Assembly: GCF_002161595.1 (NCBI RefSeq)
Contig: NZ_NFID01000003.1
Span: forward strand, 1 to 64,000
DNA length: 64,000 nucleotides
Direction: 5' to 3'
Origin: Gemmiger sp. An50
Lineage (GTDB): Bacteria; Bacillota; Clostridia; Oscillospirales; Ruminococcaceae
In this document: in pieces, positions 1 through 6,582 of the stretch
Layout: every line of letters starts with the position of its first letter
How positions within the stretch are numbered: the first letter of the stretch is position 1
The notes under the pieces: generated by a model
Database searches by the model: none
What the model saw: only the letters and a program-made list of their open reading frames with translations
Told to the model about the DNA's origin: nothing
Position numbers and translations under genes: made by a program

Positions 1-6
1 GTAAAA

Positions 7-112
7 AGCAACGCCAAGTGCGGTTGGCGTTGCTCATTACGCACCTTTAGGTGCTGCTGGAATAATGGCCCTTATAGGGCCGTTCTGCAAACCCCACGTT
101 CAACGTGGGGTT
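7..112. repeat. Cluster of four short inverted repeats
   Basis: Four perfect or near-perfect hairpins lie in about 105 bp. They are AGCAACGCCA/TGGCGTTGCT (7-34), GCACCT/AGGTGC (41-54), GGCCC/GGGCC (about 67-82) and ACCCCACGTT/AACGTGGGGT (about 91-111). No reading frame explains them. They could be a REP/RAYT-type or IS200-type hairpin end, or stacked terminators of a gene to the left of the window. The last lies about 70 bp beyond the stop of the minus-strand ABC-F gene and could help terminate it. Confidence 0.5.
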
Positions 113-179
113 ATGATTTACTGTTCACTCTTCACTTTTCACTTGCTTCCCGTACCTGAGGGGAAGTTTCTGGTTTCGC

Positions 180-1799
180 TTAAAGCGCCCTCTTTTGCGC
201 AATCAGCTGTGCAAACTCTTTTTCCAGCTCCTCTTTATCCGAACAGTTCGGGAGCGACAGGCGCGAAATCACTTCGGCCAGCCGAAGCTCCAGCAGAACT
301 TTATCAATTTTCTTTTCGGATTTTGCCTCAGCCTGCTTGTTCTCCCAGGCGGTAAGGTTGCCGTCAAAGGCGAGGAGCTTTCTGTTTTCAATCCGCAGAA
401 TCCGGGGGGCACAGGCGTCTGAAAACGCCCGGTCATGGGAGACGAACAGAACGGTTCCCTCGTAATCCTGCACCATTTTCTGCAGCGCCTCGATGGCGGG
501 CATATCCAGAAAGTTCGTGGGTTCGTCCAGCAAAAGCAGGTTGGCGGGGGAACCGAACAGCTTGGCAAAGGCCAGTTTCACCCGTTCGCCGCCGCTCAGG
601 ACACCCGCTTTTTTGAACACATCCTCCCGGCGAATCAAGAGCCGGGCCAGAATGCTTCGCATGGTGCTTTCGCTCTGGACCGAGGTTTCCATCACGTTTT
701 CCAAAACCGTTTTGTCCGGGTCCAGGGCATCCAGGCTTTGCCGGAAATACCCGATTTTTGCCTTGGGAACCAGACGGATTCCCGGTGCGCCGAAGCGAAT
801 CAATTCCATGAGGGTGGTTTTTCCTGCTCCGTTTGGTCCAATCAAAGCGGTTTTGCTCCCTTTGGGCAGCGAGAAGGAGGCGTTTTCAAAAATGAGGTTG
901 TTCCCGTAGCCGAAGGTGATCTGGCTGCCGGTGGCAATTTCCCGGTTGGCAGGGGGATCGGTGAGAGAAAAATCAATATGAACCAATGCCGTTTCCTGCG
1001 GCTTTTCTTTTACTTCCAGCTGTTCCAGACGGGATAAGATCGTCTTCCGGGCGCTGTCCAGCTTTTCCATCTTTTCGCCTGCCGCTCGCTTGTGAAGACG
1101 GGCTTCGGAATTTCCCATGCGGCTGGGCGCTTTTCGCACGCTCTGGCTGGCCTGGCTCCGCTGACGGGCCGCTTTCTCCAGCCGGGCTTTTTCGCTGCGG
1201 TATTGCTGGTACTCAAATTCCTGCCGCTGGAAGGCTTCTTCCCGCTGTTTGTGATAGGCGGTAAAATTGCCGGTGTAAAAATGAAGCTGCCCGTCCCTTA
1301 CCTCAATGATGCGGGTACACAGCCGGTCCAGAACGGCCCGGTCATGGCTGACCAGCAACAGGGTGGGATGCTGCTCCAAAATCCGGCAGCAGTGCTCCAC
1401 GCCCTCCGTATCCAGATTGGCGGTTGGTTCGTCCGCAAAGGTCAAGAGCGAATCCGGGTTCATGGCCGCCAGCCCCAGGCGGGTCATCTCGCCGCCGCTT
1501 AGCCGTTCGCGGGAAAGCTTTCCCGAAAGGCCCAGCTCACGGCATTTTTGCGGGTCTGCCTGTGCCGCCGGGGCCCGGAACTGCTTGAAATAATTTACCG
1601 GCACCGCTCGCGTTACAGTTCCCTCGTCCGGAACCAATTCCCCGGACAGGATATTCAGAAGCGTGGTTTTGCCCGCGCCGTTGGCTCCCACGATCCCGAT
1701 GCGATCTCCTTCGTATACGTTTAGTTTCTCGAATTCCAGAATTTTATGCTCTCCGAAATACCGGACGATATGGTTTGCAGACAACAAAATTTTGGACAT
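180..1799 (-). CDS. ABC-F family ATPase, probable ribosomal protection protein
   Basis: 539-aa soluble protein with two ABC ATPase domains and no membrane segment. Domain 1 has Walker A GANGAGKTT, signature LSGGE and Walker B-like FADEPTANLD. Domain 2 has GPNGAGKTT, LSGGE and LLLDEPTNFLD. Between them is a charged, Arg/Lys/Glu-rich linker (about residues 190-270), typical of the interdomain arm of ABC-F proteins. That arm reaches into the ribosomal P-site region and can displace antibiotics. The ATG at 1799 is chosen because a good GGAGG site lies just upstream; an in-frame GTG at 1880 falls inside the leader terminator and is rejected. The strong leader (promoter, tiny upstream ORF, terminator) is what antibiotic-inducible ABC-F genes usually carry, which supports a resistance role over housekeeping EttA-type activity. 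Which drug class is affected cannot be read from sequence. Confidence 0.88.
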   Translation of the reverse strand: MSKILLSANHIVRYFGEHKILEFEKLNVYEGDRIGIVGANGAGKTTLLNILSGELVPDEGTVTRAVPVNYFKQFRAPAAQADPQKCRELGLSGKLSRERLSGGEMTRLGLAAMNPDSLLTFADEPTANLDTEGVEHCCRILEQHPTLLLVSHDRAVLDRLCTRIIEVRDGQLHFYTGNFTAYHKQREEAFQRQEFEYQQYRSEKARLEKAARQRSQASQSVRKAPSRMGNSEARLHKRAAGEKMEKLDSARKTILSRLEQLEVKEKPQETALVHIDFSLTDPPANREIATGSQITFGYGNNLIFENASFSLPKGSKTALIGPNGAGKTTLMELIRFGAPGIRLVPKAKIGYFRQSLDALDPDKTVLENVMETSVQSESTMRSILARLLIRREDVFKKAGVLSGGERVKLAFAKLFGSPANLLLLDEPTNFLDMPAIEALQKMVQDYEGTVLFVSHDRAFSDACAPRILRIENRKLLAFDGNLTAWENKQAEAKSEKKIDKVLLELRLAEVISRLSLPNCSDKEELEKEFAQLIAQKRAL

Positions 1800-1850
1800 A
1801 AAAATACCTCCTTGGCCTTGCAGAAGGCGCCGGAGGGGCGGTTTGGGCGC

Positions 1851-1889
1851 AAAAAAGCCTGGAAATACACGAAGCCGCACATTTCCAGG
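1851..1889 (-). terminator. Intrinsic terminator inside the ABC-F leader (attenuator)
   Basis: On the minus strand CCTGGAAAT pairs with ATTTCCAGG (1858-1889) and is followed by CTTTTTT (1851-1857). It lies between the promoter at 2049-2077 and the ABC-F start codon at 1799, so it must be read through for expression. A second hairpin (1890-1907, CCGTTTT/AAAACGG) abuts it upstream. Confidence 0.75.
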
Positions 1890-1937
1890 CCGTTTTCACA
1901 AAAACGGAAAGGCCCAGCAATATCCGCCCGGTTCCAG

Positions 1938-1987
1938 CACAAACAAAGGGTCCAAAGACCCCTTCTGCAGTTCAGAATTTGTTTGTG
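1938..1987 (-). promoter_or_regulatory. Leader stem-loop downstream of the upstream ORF
   Basis: A 10-bp perfect stem (CACAAACAAA at 1938-1947 in plus coordinates, TTTGTTTGTG at 1978-1987) encloses an inner GGGTC/GACCC hairpin. It starts 8 nt after the stop codon of the tiny leader ORF, where a stalled ribosome would cover it. It is a candidate switch element of the attenuator. Confidence 0.6.
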
Positions 1988-1995
1988 TGAAAACG

Positions 1996-2010
1996 TTAGC
2001 GAATACGCAT
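1996..2010 (-). CDS. Leader peptide MRIR, four codons
   Basis: ATG CGT ATT CGC TAA on the minus strand, preceded by a purine-rich GGGAAAGG about 10 nt upstream. It lies roughly 32 nt inside the transcript predicted from the promoter at 2049-2077. Very short upstream ORFs are known in attenuators of ABC-F and other antibiotic-resistance genes, where a drug-stalled ribosome prevents terminator folding. An ORF this short can arise by chance, so the call rests on its position between promoter, hairpins and terminator. Confidence 0.45.
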   Translation of the reverse strand: MRIR

Positions 2011-2048
2011 CCTGGCAATACCTTTCCCTTTCTTTTTTATTTGTTCTA

Positions 2049-2077
2049 AGCATAGCACAGTTGCCGGGTTTGGGCAA
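2049..2077 (-). promoter_or_regulatory. Sigma-A promoter for the ABC-F leader
   Basis: -35 TTGCCC (2077-2072) and -10 TATGCT (2054-2049) with a 17-bp spacer. Predicted transcription start is near 2042, giving a leader of about 240 nt. Confidence 0.65.
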
Positions 2078-2186
2078 GTGCCTTTGCCCAGTACAAGCAA
2101 AGGTTTATGTGCGAATCTTTTTGCCTCTTGCGGTTTTCCCATAGGCAGAGATATTTGAACGTTTTAATTTGAATCGACTCTTTTAG

Positions 2187-2223
2187 AAAAAACGACAAGC
2201 CCAGCAGAGGCTTGTCGTTTTTT
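2187..2223. terminator. Bidirectional intrinsic terminator
   Basis: A 15-bp perfect stem, AAAAAACGACAAGCC / GGCTTGTCGTTTTTT, with a 7-nt loop. T-runs follow the stem on both strands. It ends the minus-strand sigma/anti-sigma operon. Confidence 0.85.
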
Positions 2224-2275
2224 GTATCTAAGAACTTTTGATTAAGGGGCACATCTTTGCGGGCGAAGAAGTACG

Positions 2276-2977
2276 TCATCCGATAACAGAGAATGGAGAG
2301 GCGGTGGCGGAAGCTTGTAGCTCGATGGATTCAGGGGCAGCGGGCAGAGTACATTCGCCATCCCAGATAACAAGTGTTTCCTGGCTTTGCCGGTAAACAA
2401 GCTGGCCGCTGCTGGAGATTTGATTCACGATTTCGGTAGGGATCGTAAAGGCATATCGCTTTTCTGTGTCTTTTGCTCCAGATTTGGCTTGAAGGAGCGT
2501 GTACAAGGAGTAGCCCATGTGGATCGAGTAGTCAGAGTCGTTGTGGCCAAAGCCATCGTGATAAGAAATAGAAGAAATATTGCTTTCCGGTGCGACTGCC
2601 TGCAATTCAAAATAAATACTTCCATCCGAAAGGCGATACAGGTTTTCAACGGTGAAATGAAAAGGAAGCTGATGCAAAATCACCGCATAGACTGTCAAAG
2701 CGCAAACAAGCAGCGTGATGCCGACGGAACACCAAATTTGCCACAGTGTTTTTCTCTTTGCTTTACGGAAAAAGGCCACGGCGGCAGCGTCCGTGTTCAA
2801 AGAAGGCTCGCCTACAGGCTGGATGGGGGCTTGTAGCTGCAAAAGCTTTTTCTGGCAGTGTTCACAGTGATTCAGATGGCTTTTGATTTTTTCGTCAGAG
2901 TCTTGTGAAGTGAGGTGTTCGATGTAATTGGGAAGCAGGTCTTCCACGATGCAGCACGGCAGATCATGCGGTTTCAT
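2276..2977 (-). CDS. Anti-sigma factor with zinc-binding HC2-type domain
   Basis: 233-aa single-pass membrane protein. The N-terminus carries the H-x3-C-x2-C motif of zinc-binding anti-sigma domains (His34, Cys38, Cys41). One hydrophobic helix at about 78-101 is followed by an extracytoplasmic domain of about 130 residues that I do not recognise. The start codon lies 1 nt after the stop of the upstream ECF sigma gene, so the two are translationally coupled. Inference: it holds the sigma factor at the membrane and releases it on an envelope signal. Confidence 0.85.
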   Translation of the reverse strand: MKPHDLPCCIVEDLLPNYIEHLTSQDSDEKIKSHLNHCEHCQKKLLQLQAPIQPVGEPSLNTDAAAVAFFRKAKRKTLWQIWCSVGITLLVCALTVYAVILHQLPFHFTVENLYRLSDGSIYFELQAVAPESNISSISYHDGFGHNDSDYSIHMGYSLYTLLQAKSGAKDTEKRYAFTIPTEIVNQISSSGQLVYRQSQETLVIWDGECTLPAAPESIELQASATASPFSVIG

Positions 2978-2978
2978 G

Positions 2979-3452
2979 TTACTGTTTCAACTTCTCCTTT
3001 GCTCGATAGTAGGTGATGCGCGCCCAGTTGCCGGTATGATGCAATATCTGGCCGATCTCATCAAAGGTCAAATCACCGGAAAGACGCAGGTAGATCACAG
3101 TGCGATAGGGCTCATCCAGGGCGTTGATTCGTTGATACAATGCAATTTTTTGCGACGAGTCCTCCACGATATCGTCCAGTCGATAGGTATCTGCGACAGA
3201 TTCCGGCGAATTGGATACAGAAGAGCGCGACAGGCGGCGGGCCTCTTTGCACCATACATTATGGGCGATCTGAAACAGCCAGGTTTTCAGCTCGCAGCTT
3301 TGGTCGTAACGATGAATGCATCGAACTGCCTGAAAGAAGGTTTCTGCGGTAAGCTCTTCTGCAATCTGCGGATCGTGGCATAGACTGAGAAAAAAACAGT
3401 AGACGGGATGTGCGTATAAACGGTACATCTCCTCTTGATTGATCGTGTACAA
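2979..3452 (-). CDS. ECF-type RNA polymerase sigma factor
   Basis: 157 aa, the normal size for extracytoplasmic-function sigma factors, with only regions 2 and 4. Region 2 carries the amphipathic core-binding stretch around residues 30-50 (IAEELTAETFFQA). Region 4 ends in a helix-turn-helix with NWARITYYRAKEKL at the C-terminus. The start is TTG at 3452, preceded by GGAG 7 nt upstream. First gene of a two-gene operon with its anti-sigma factor. No canonical promoter is seen upstream, which fits autoregulation by its own sigma, but I could not identify that promoter. Confidence 0.88.
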   Translation of the reverse strand: MYTINQEEMYRLYAHPVYCFFLSLCHDPQIAEELTAETFFQAVRCIHRYDQSCELKTWLFQIAHNVWCKEARRLSRSSVSNSPESVADTYRLDDIVEDSSQKIALYQRINALDEPYRTVIYLRLSGDLTFDEIGQILHHTGNWARITYYRAKEKLKQ

Positions 3453-3572
3453 TGTTTTTCTCCGATTTTATTGGCCTATGATGTAACAAAAAGCCTGCGA
3501 ATGGTATTAAGGGATAGAAGCTGCCGCTGTTTTTCGAGCGGCGGTGAATCAACATGAAAACGGAGGAAGGTT
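3453..3572. promoter_or_regulatory. Divergent intergenic region with hairpin
   Basis: 120 bp between the divergent ECF sigma gene and the GT-C gene. It holds a GCCGCT/AGCGGC hairpin near 3523-3545 and the GGAGG site for the plus-strand gene. No confident -35/-10 pair was found on either strand. Confidence 0.35.
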
Positions 3573-4724
3573 ATGAAAATCAGAAGCTTTTATGAAAAAC
3601 TATGGGGAAACCATTCCTTGCTTACGATTACCATCGCGGCAATCGTGCTTCGGGCGCTGTTCATCCCTGTGCAGTCGGGCGACTATGTGGAGTACCTGCA
3701 TCCATGGTTTTTGGAATTGCAGCAAAATGGAGGGCTTTCTTCCATTGGAAGGCCGGTAGGAAATTACATGGTTTCTTATATTTATATTTTAGCGCTGCTG
3801 ACCCATCTTCCCGTGCCGGACCTGATTTCCATAAAAGCGGTCTCCTTTTTGGGGGATATATTCCTGGCGATGTATGTAAAAAAGCTGGCATTTGCTGTTT
3901 GGAAAGATGAAAAAATGTCAAATATACTATACACCATGATCCTGTTTTTGCCAACCGTGTTTTTGAACAGCGCGGCATGGGCGCAATGCGATGGAATCTA
4001 TACCGCGGCGCTGATCGCTTGTTTGTATTATTTGCAAAAGGAATGCCCGCATCAGGCCATGATTGCTTTTTCCGTCGCGTTTGTTTTTAAGCTTCAGGCT
4101 GTTTTTTTAGCGCCGTTTCTGCTTGCGGTATTTCTGCAAAAAAGAATCCGAATCCGGCATTGCTTTTGGGTGCCGGCGATCTATGCTTTCACAATTCTGC
4201 CGGCCTTTCTGGCGGGAAGACCACTGCAGGAACTGCTGCTGCTTTACGTCGATCAAGCGGGTACCTATCAGGCGCTTTCCATGAACGCGCCGAATCTCTT
4301 TGCCTGGTTCCCGCCTTTTTATGAGAATTCGTTTTTGGCGGGTTGCGGGATTTTGGCTGCGGCCATTGCCGCTCTGGCTGTGCCGGGATATGTTTGGTAT
4401 AGAAACATCGAACTGAAAGGCGAAGCATTGCTGTGGACCGCGCTGTTTTCTTTGTTTTGGATTCCGTTTTTGCTTCCGCACATGCATGAGCGATATTTTT
4501 TTGCAGCGGATATTCTTGCAGTGACTCTGTTTATGGGGCTTCCCAAGGAAAAATATACGATTCTCCTCATCCCCATGTGCTCGCTCCTGCTGAGCATTCG
4601 GTTCCTGACCGGCGCGCTGTGGATATCGCCCGCGGCGCTATCCATTCCGATGCTTATTGCAGGAGGATATTTAATCGGGAAAATGGTGAATTTGCCAGCC
4701 CGGAGAAATGAAGGAATAGCGTAA
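3573..4724 (+). CDS. GT-C fold membrane glycosyltransferase (mannosyltransferase-like)
   Basis: 383 aa with roughly nine or ten hydrophobic helices. An acidic residue in the first periplasmic loop (SGDYVEYLHPW, near residue 30) fits the catalytic Asp of GT-C enzymes that use polyprenyl-phosphate sugars. Two more motifs, AWAQCDG (about residue 135) and LPHMHERYFF (about 302), recur in the N-terminal half of the large glycosyltransferase at 15354-18317. A GGAGGAAGG site precedes the ATG. Likely role: moving a sugar from a lipid carrier onto a surface glycan or lipid on the outer face; the substrate is unknown. Its base composition is lower in GC than the core genes to the right. It is divergent from the sigma factor and could be a regulon member. 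Confidence 0.75.
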   Translation: MKIRSFYEKLWGNHSLLTITIAAIVLRALFIPVQSGDYVEYLHPWFLELQQNGGLSSIGRPVGNYMVSYIYILALLTHLPVPDLISIKAVSFLGDIFLAMYVKKLAFAVWKDEKMSNILYTMILFLPTVFLNSAAWAQCDGIYTAALIACLYYLQKECPHQAMIAFSVAFVFKLQAVFLAPFLLAVFLQKRIRIRHCFWVPAIYAFTILPAFLAGRPLQELLLLYVDQAGTYQALSMNAPNLFAWFPPFYENSFLAGCGILAAAIAALAVPGYVWYRNIELKGEALLWTALFSLFWIPFLLPHMHERYFFAADILAVTLFMGLPKEKYTILLIPMCSLLLSIRFLTGALWISPAALSIPMLIAGGYLIGKMVNLPARRNEGIA

Positions 4725-4754
4725 AAGCTGGAAGGCTGATAGATAAAAAGAAAG

Positions 4755-4791
4755 CCCGCGGAGCAGGTGCTTGCATGCTTTGCTCCGCGGG
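4755..4791. terminator. Convergent-gene terminator
   Basis: An 11-bp stem, CCCGCGGAGCA/TGCTCCGCGGG, lies between the converging GT-C gene and lipoprotein gene. It is flanked by A/T-rich tracts on both sides, so it probably works in both directions. Confidence 0.7.
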
Positions 4792-4856
4792 AATTTGTAT
4801 TTACTTTGCAAACTGCTACAGGTTGTTTTTGACGTAGCAGAAATCGGGCAGAAAGA

Positions 4857-5453
4857 TTATAAGGAGTTGAACAGATCAATGACCTCCTGGGGAAGAGAGT
4901 TGTTGTTCAGCAGCACCAGGCCATCGTGGGCGAGGACCGAAAAATCACCGAAGCCTTCCAGGGTCACAATGCTCTCGGATTCCGCCTTCTTGTATGCGTC
5001 GGACTCCGGGTCAAACTGGTACAGCTCGATCTTATAGCCGTCGCATTGGTATTTGTACCCGGTTTCACCGCCGATGTACGTTGCATCCATGGTGACACGC
5101 TCGGAGTAGGAGATCCCCAGGCTGGCCAGGCCGGACTCAAAGCGATTGAAGGCATCGGAATCCGGGGTTGGAAGGTCCGGTGCGGAGACAGACGCGTCTG
5201 TTACGTCCGAAGCGGAAGAGTCGGACTCGGTAACATAAAAATAATCGGAGCGGATGACGCTGGAGGATTCCGGCGAGGAAGCTGCTTCGCTGGAGGATGC
5301 AGGTGCGGAGGCCGCGGGAGCGGAGGACGATGCGCTGGCGGATTCCGGGGCAGAAGCCGGTGCGCTGGAGGCAGGTGTGCTGGAAGCCGGAGCCGAGCAG
5401 GCGGCCAGCGTCAGGACCAGAACCACAGTCAGAAGAATGCAGGATGTTTTCAC
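4857..5453 (-). CDS. Putative lipoprotein with Ser/Ala/Pro-rich linker
   Basis: 198 aa if started at the GTG at 5453, which has a GAGGTGA site 6 nt upstream. The frame is open to 5528, but that extension would ruin the signal peptide. Residues 1-19 form a lipoprotein signal with lipobox LAAC. A low-complexity linker of about 70 residues, mostly Ser, Ala, Pro and Glu, follows. A folded-looking C-terminal domain of about 100 residues has alternating charged and aromatic strands. No catalytic motif and no family that I recognise. Expected to be anchored on the outer face of the membrane. Confidence 0.7.
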   Translation of the reverse strand: MKTSCILLTVVLVLTLAACSAPASSTPASSAPASAPESASASSSAPAASAPASSSEAASSPESSSVIRSDYFYVTESDSSASDVTDASVSAPDLPTPDSDAFNRFESGLASLGISYSERVTMDATYIGGETGYKYQCDGYKIELYQFDPESDAYKKAESESIVTLEGFGDFSVLAHDGLVLLNNNSLPQEVIDLFNSL

Positions 5454-5670
5454 AAAAATCACCTCAGTAGAAAAATGAAATGCCGGAACAAACAGGGCGC
5501 AGGCAGCAAAAGCGGGATGGTCCCCCAATGTTCTTGCTCATCCTGTACACTTTTGGCCGGAAGGAAAAATGCAGGAACTGTTTGGCGGACTTGCCGGAGC
5601 ATCTCAGTGGCGTACTGCTATCCATAGTGTACTACAATTGAATGCTTGTTTCCAGCGATTAGGCATTCAG
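5454..5670. other. Intergenic stretch upstream of the lipoprotein gene
   Basis: About 215 bp. It must hold the lipoprotein promoter, but the best minus-strand match (TACACT with a weak TGGAAA) is not convincing. No RNA gene or repeat seen. Confidence 0.3.
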
Positions 5671-5712
5671 AAAACGCCTGTCCGGAAAATATAAGCCGGG
5701 CAGGCGTTTTTG
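5671..5712. terminator. Intrinsic terminator
   Basis: AAAACGCCTGTCCGG pairs with CCGGGCAGGCGTTTT and T-runs lie on both sides. It terminates the minus-strand YczE-like gene, whose stop is at 5736. Confidence 0.8.
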
Positions 5713-5735
5713 ATGCAGCGGCGGGAAGGAAAGGT

Positions 5736-6437
5736 TCAGGCGGCCATGCCGGAGAGACGGTCGATTTTTTGCCCTGCCAGATAATAGAACAGGGCAATCA
5801 CGCGGCCCACGCCCACCACAGCCAGCACCGTGCCCAGTCCAACACCCACCAGATGTCCTGCAAGCAGCAGGCCCAGCAGGACGGTAAGAGTGATGTTGCA
5901 CAGGTCAAAGCAGTTTTTGGTAAAGCCCACGCTCCGGTGGGTGCAGTCCGAAAGAGTCTGGACGATGCCGTCGCCCGGGTTGGGTACGATGCGCATGGAA
6001 AGCGACATGGACGCCCCCATACCGGTGCACAGGATGGCCAGCAGCAGTACCACAAGGCACAGGGGAAGCCGGTCAGTCCAGCCCGCCGCCCCGGCGGAAA
6101 GATCCGGGAAAAAGGCGCCGAACAGGTTGAGAAACCGGGTGAATATCAGACTCAGCGGAATCTGCAGCACGTCCATCAGCAGTACAAAGCGGGAATCGGT
6201 TTCGGGGTGCTGTTTCCACTGGATGCCGTGCAGAACCAGCTGGGCCAGCACAAACACGCAGTAAAGGAACATGGTGGTGTTGCCGAAGTTCAGCCCAAAG
6301 ATATGGGCAACGCTGTAGGAAACCGAAATGATGGGGGAAACGCCCAGACCGGCCTTGGTGTTCAGGATCAGACCCAGGGCCAGGATCAGAAGCCCCAGCA
6401 CATAAAAGAAAATGCGATAAAAAATCTGCTTTTTCAA
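5736..6437 (-). CDS. YczE/YitT-like integral membrane protein (DUF6198-type)
   Basis: 233 aa with about five or six transmembrane helices. It shows the glycine-rich first helix and the NTKAGLGVSPI stretch typical of the YczE/YyaS/YitT group, and a second conserved NPGDGIVQ segment near residue 150. Family members are uncharacterised or regulator-associated membrane proteins; I do not infer a substrate. Start TTG at 6437, with AAGAG about 7 nt upstream. It lies just downstream of the pheT terminator, so it may have its own promoter or be expressed by read-through. Confidence 0.75.
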   Translation of the reverse strand: MKKQIFYRIFFYVLGLLILALGLILNTKAGLGVSPIISVSYSVAHIFGLNFGNTTMFLYCVFVLAQLVLHGIQWKQHPETDSRFVLLMDVLQIPLSLIFTRFLNLFGAFFPDLSAGAAGWTDRLPLCLVVLLLAILCTGMGASMSLSMRIVPNPGDGIVQTLSDCTHRSVGFTKNCFDLCNITLTVLLGLLLAGHLVGVGLGTVLAVVGVGRVIALFYYLAGQKIDRLSGMAA

Positions 6438-6512
6438 TGGAATGCTCTTCTTTCTTGCATGGAATCGCGCATCCGCCGCTGCTTACCGGGAGAAAGCGCG
6501 GCAGGTGCAAAC

Positions 6513-6550
6513 AAAAAGCAGCTTCGCACCAAAAAACGGTACGAAGCTGC
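6513..6550 (-). terminator. pheST operon terminator
   Basis: On the minus strand GCAGCTTCGTACC pairs with GGTGCGAAGCTGC, with one G-T pair and a T-rich loop. TTTTTG follows. Confidence 0.85.
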
Positions 6551-6582
6551 CGGGGATGAACCGGTTAAAACGGGCAGGCCGA

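Noticed and set aside
1800-1880. N-terminal extension of the ABC-F protein starting at GTG 1880
   Set aside because: These codons form the leader terminator, and the ATG at 1799 has a proper ribosome-binding site and the family N-terminus.
5254-5478. Repetitive Glu/Ala/Gly plus-strand frame that looks like tandem repeats
   Set aside because: It is the complement of the Ser/Ala/Pro linker of the lipoprotein gene.
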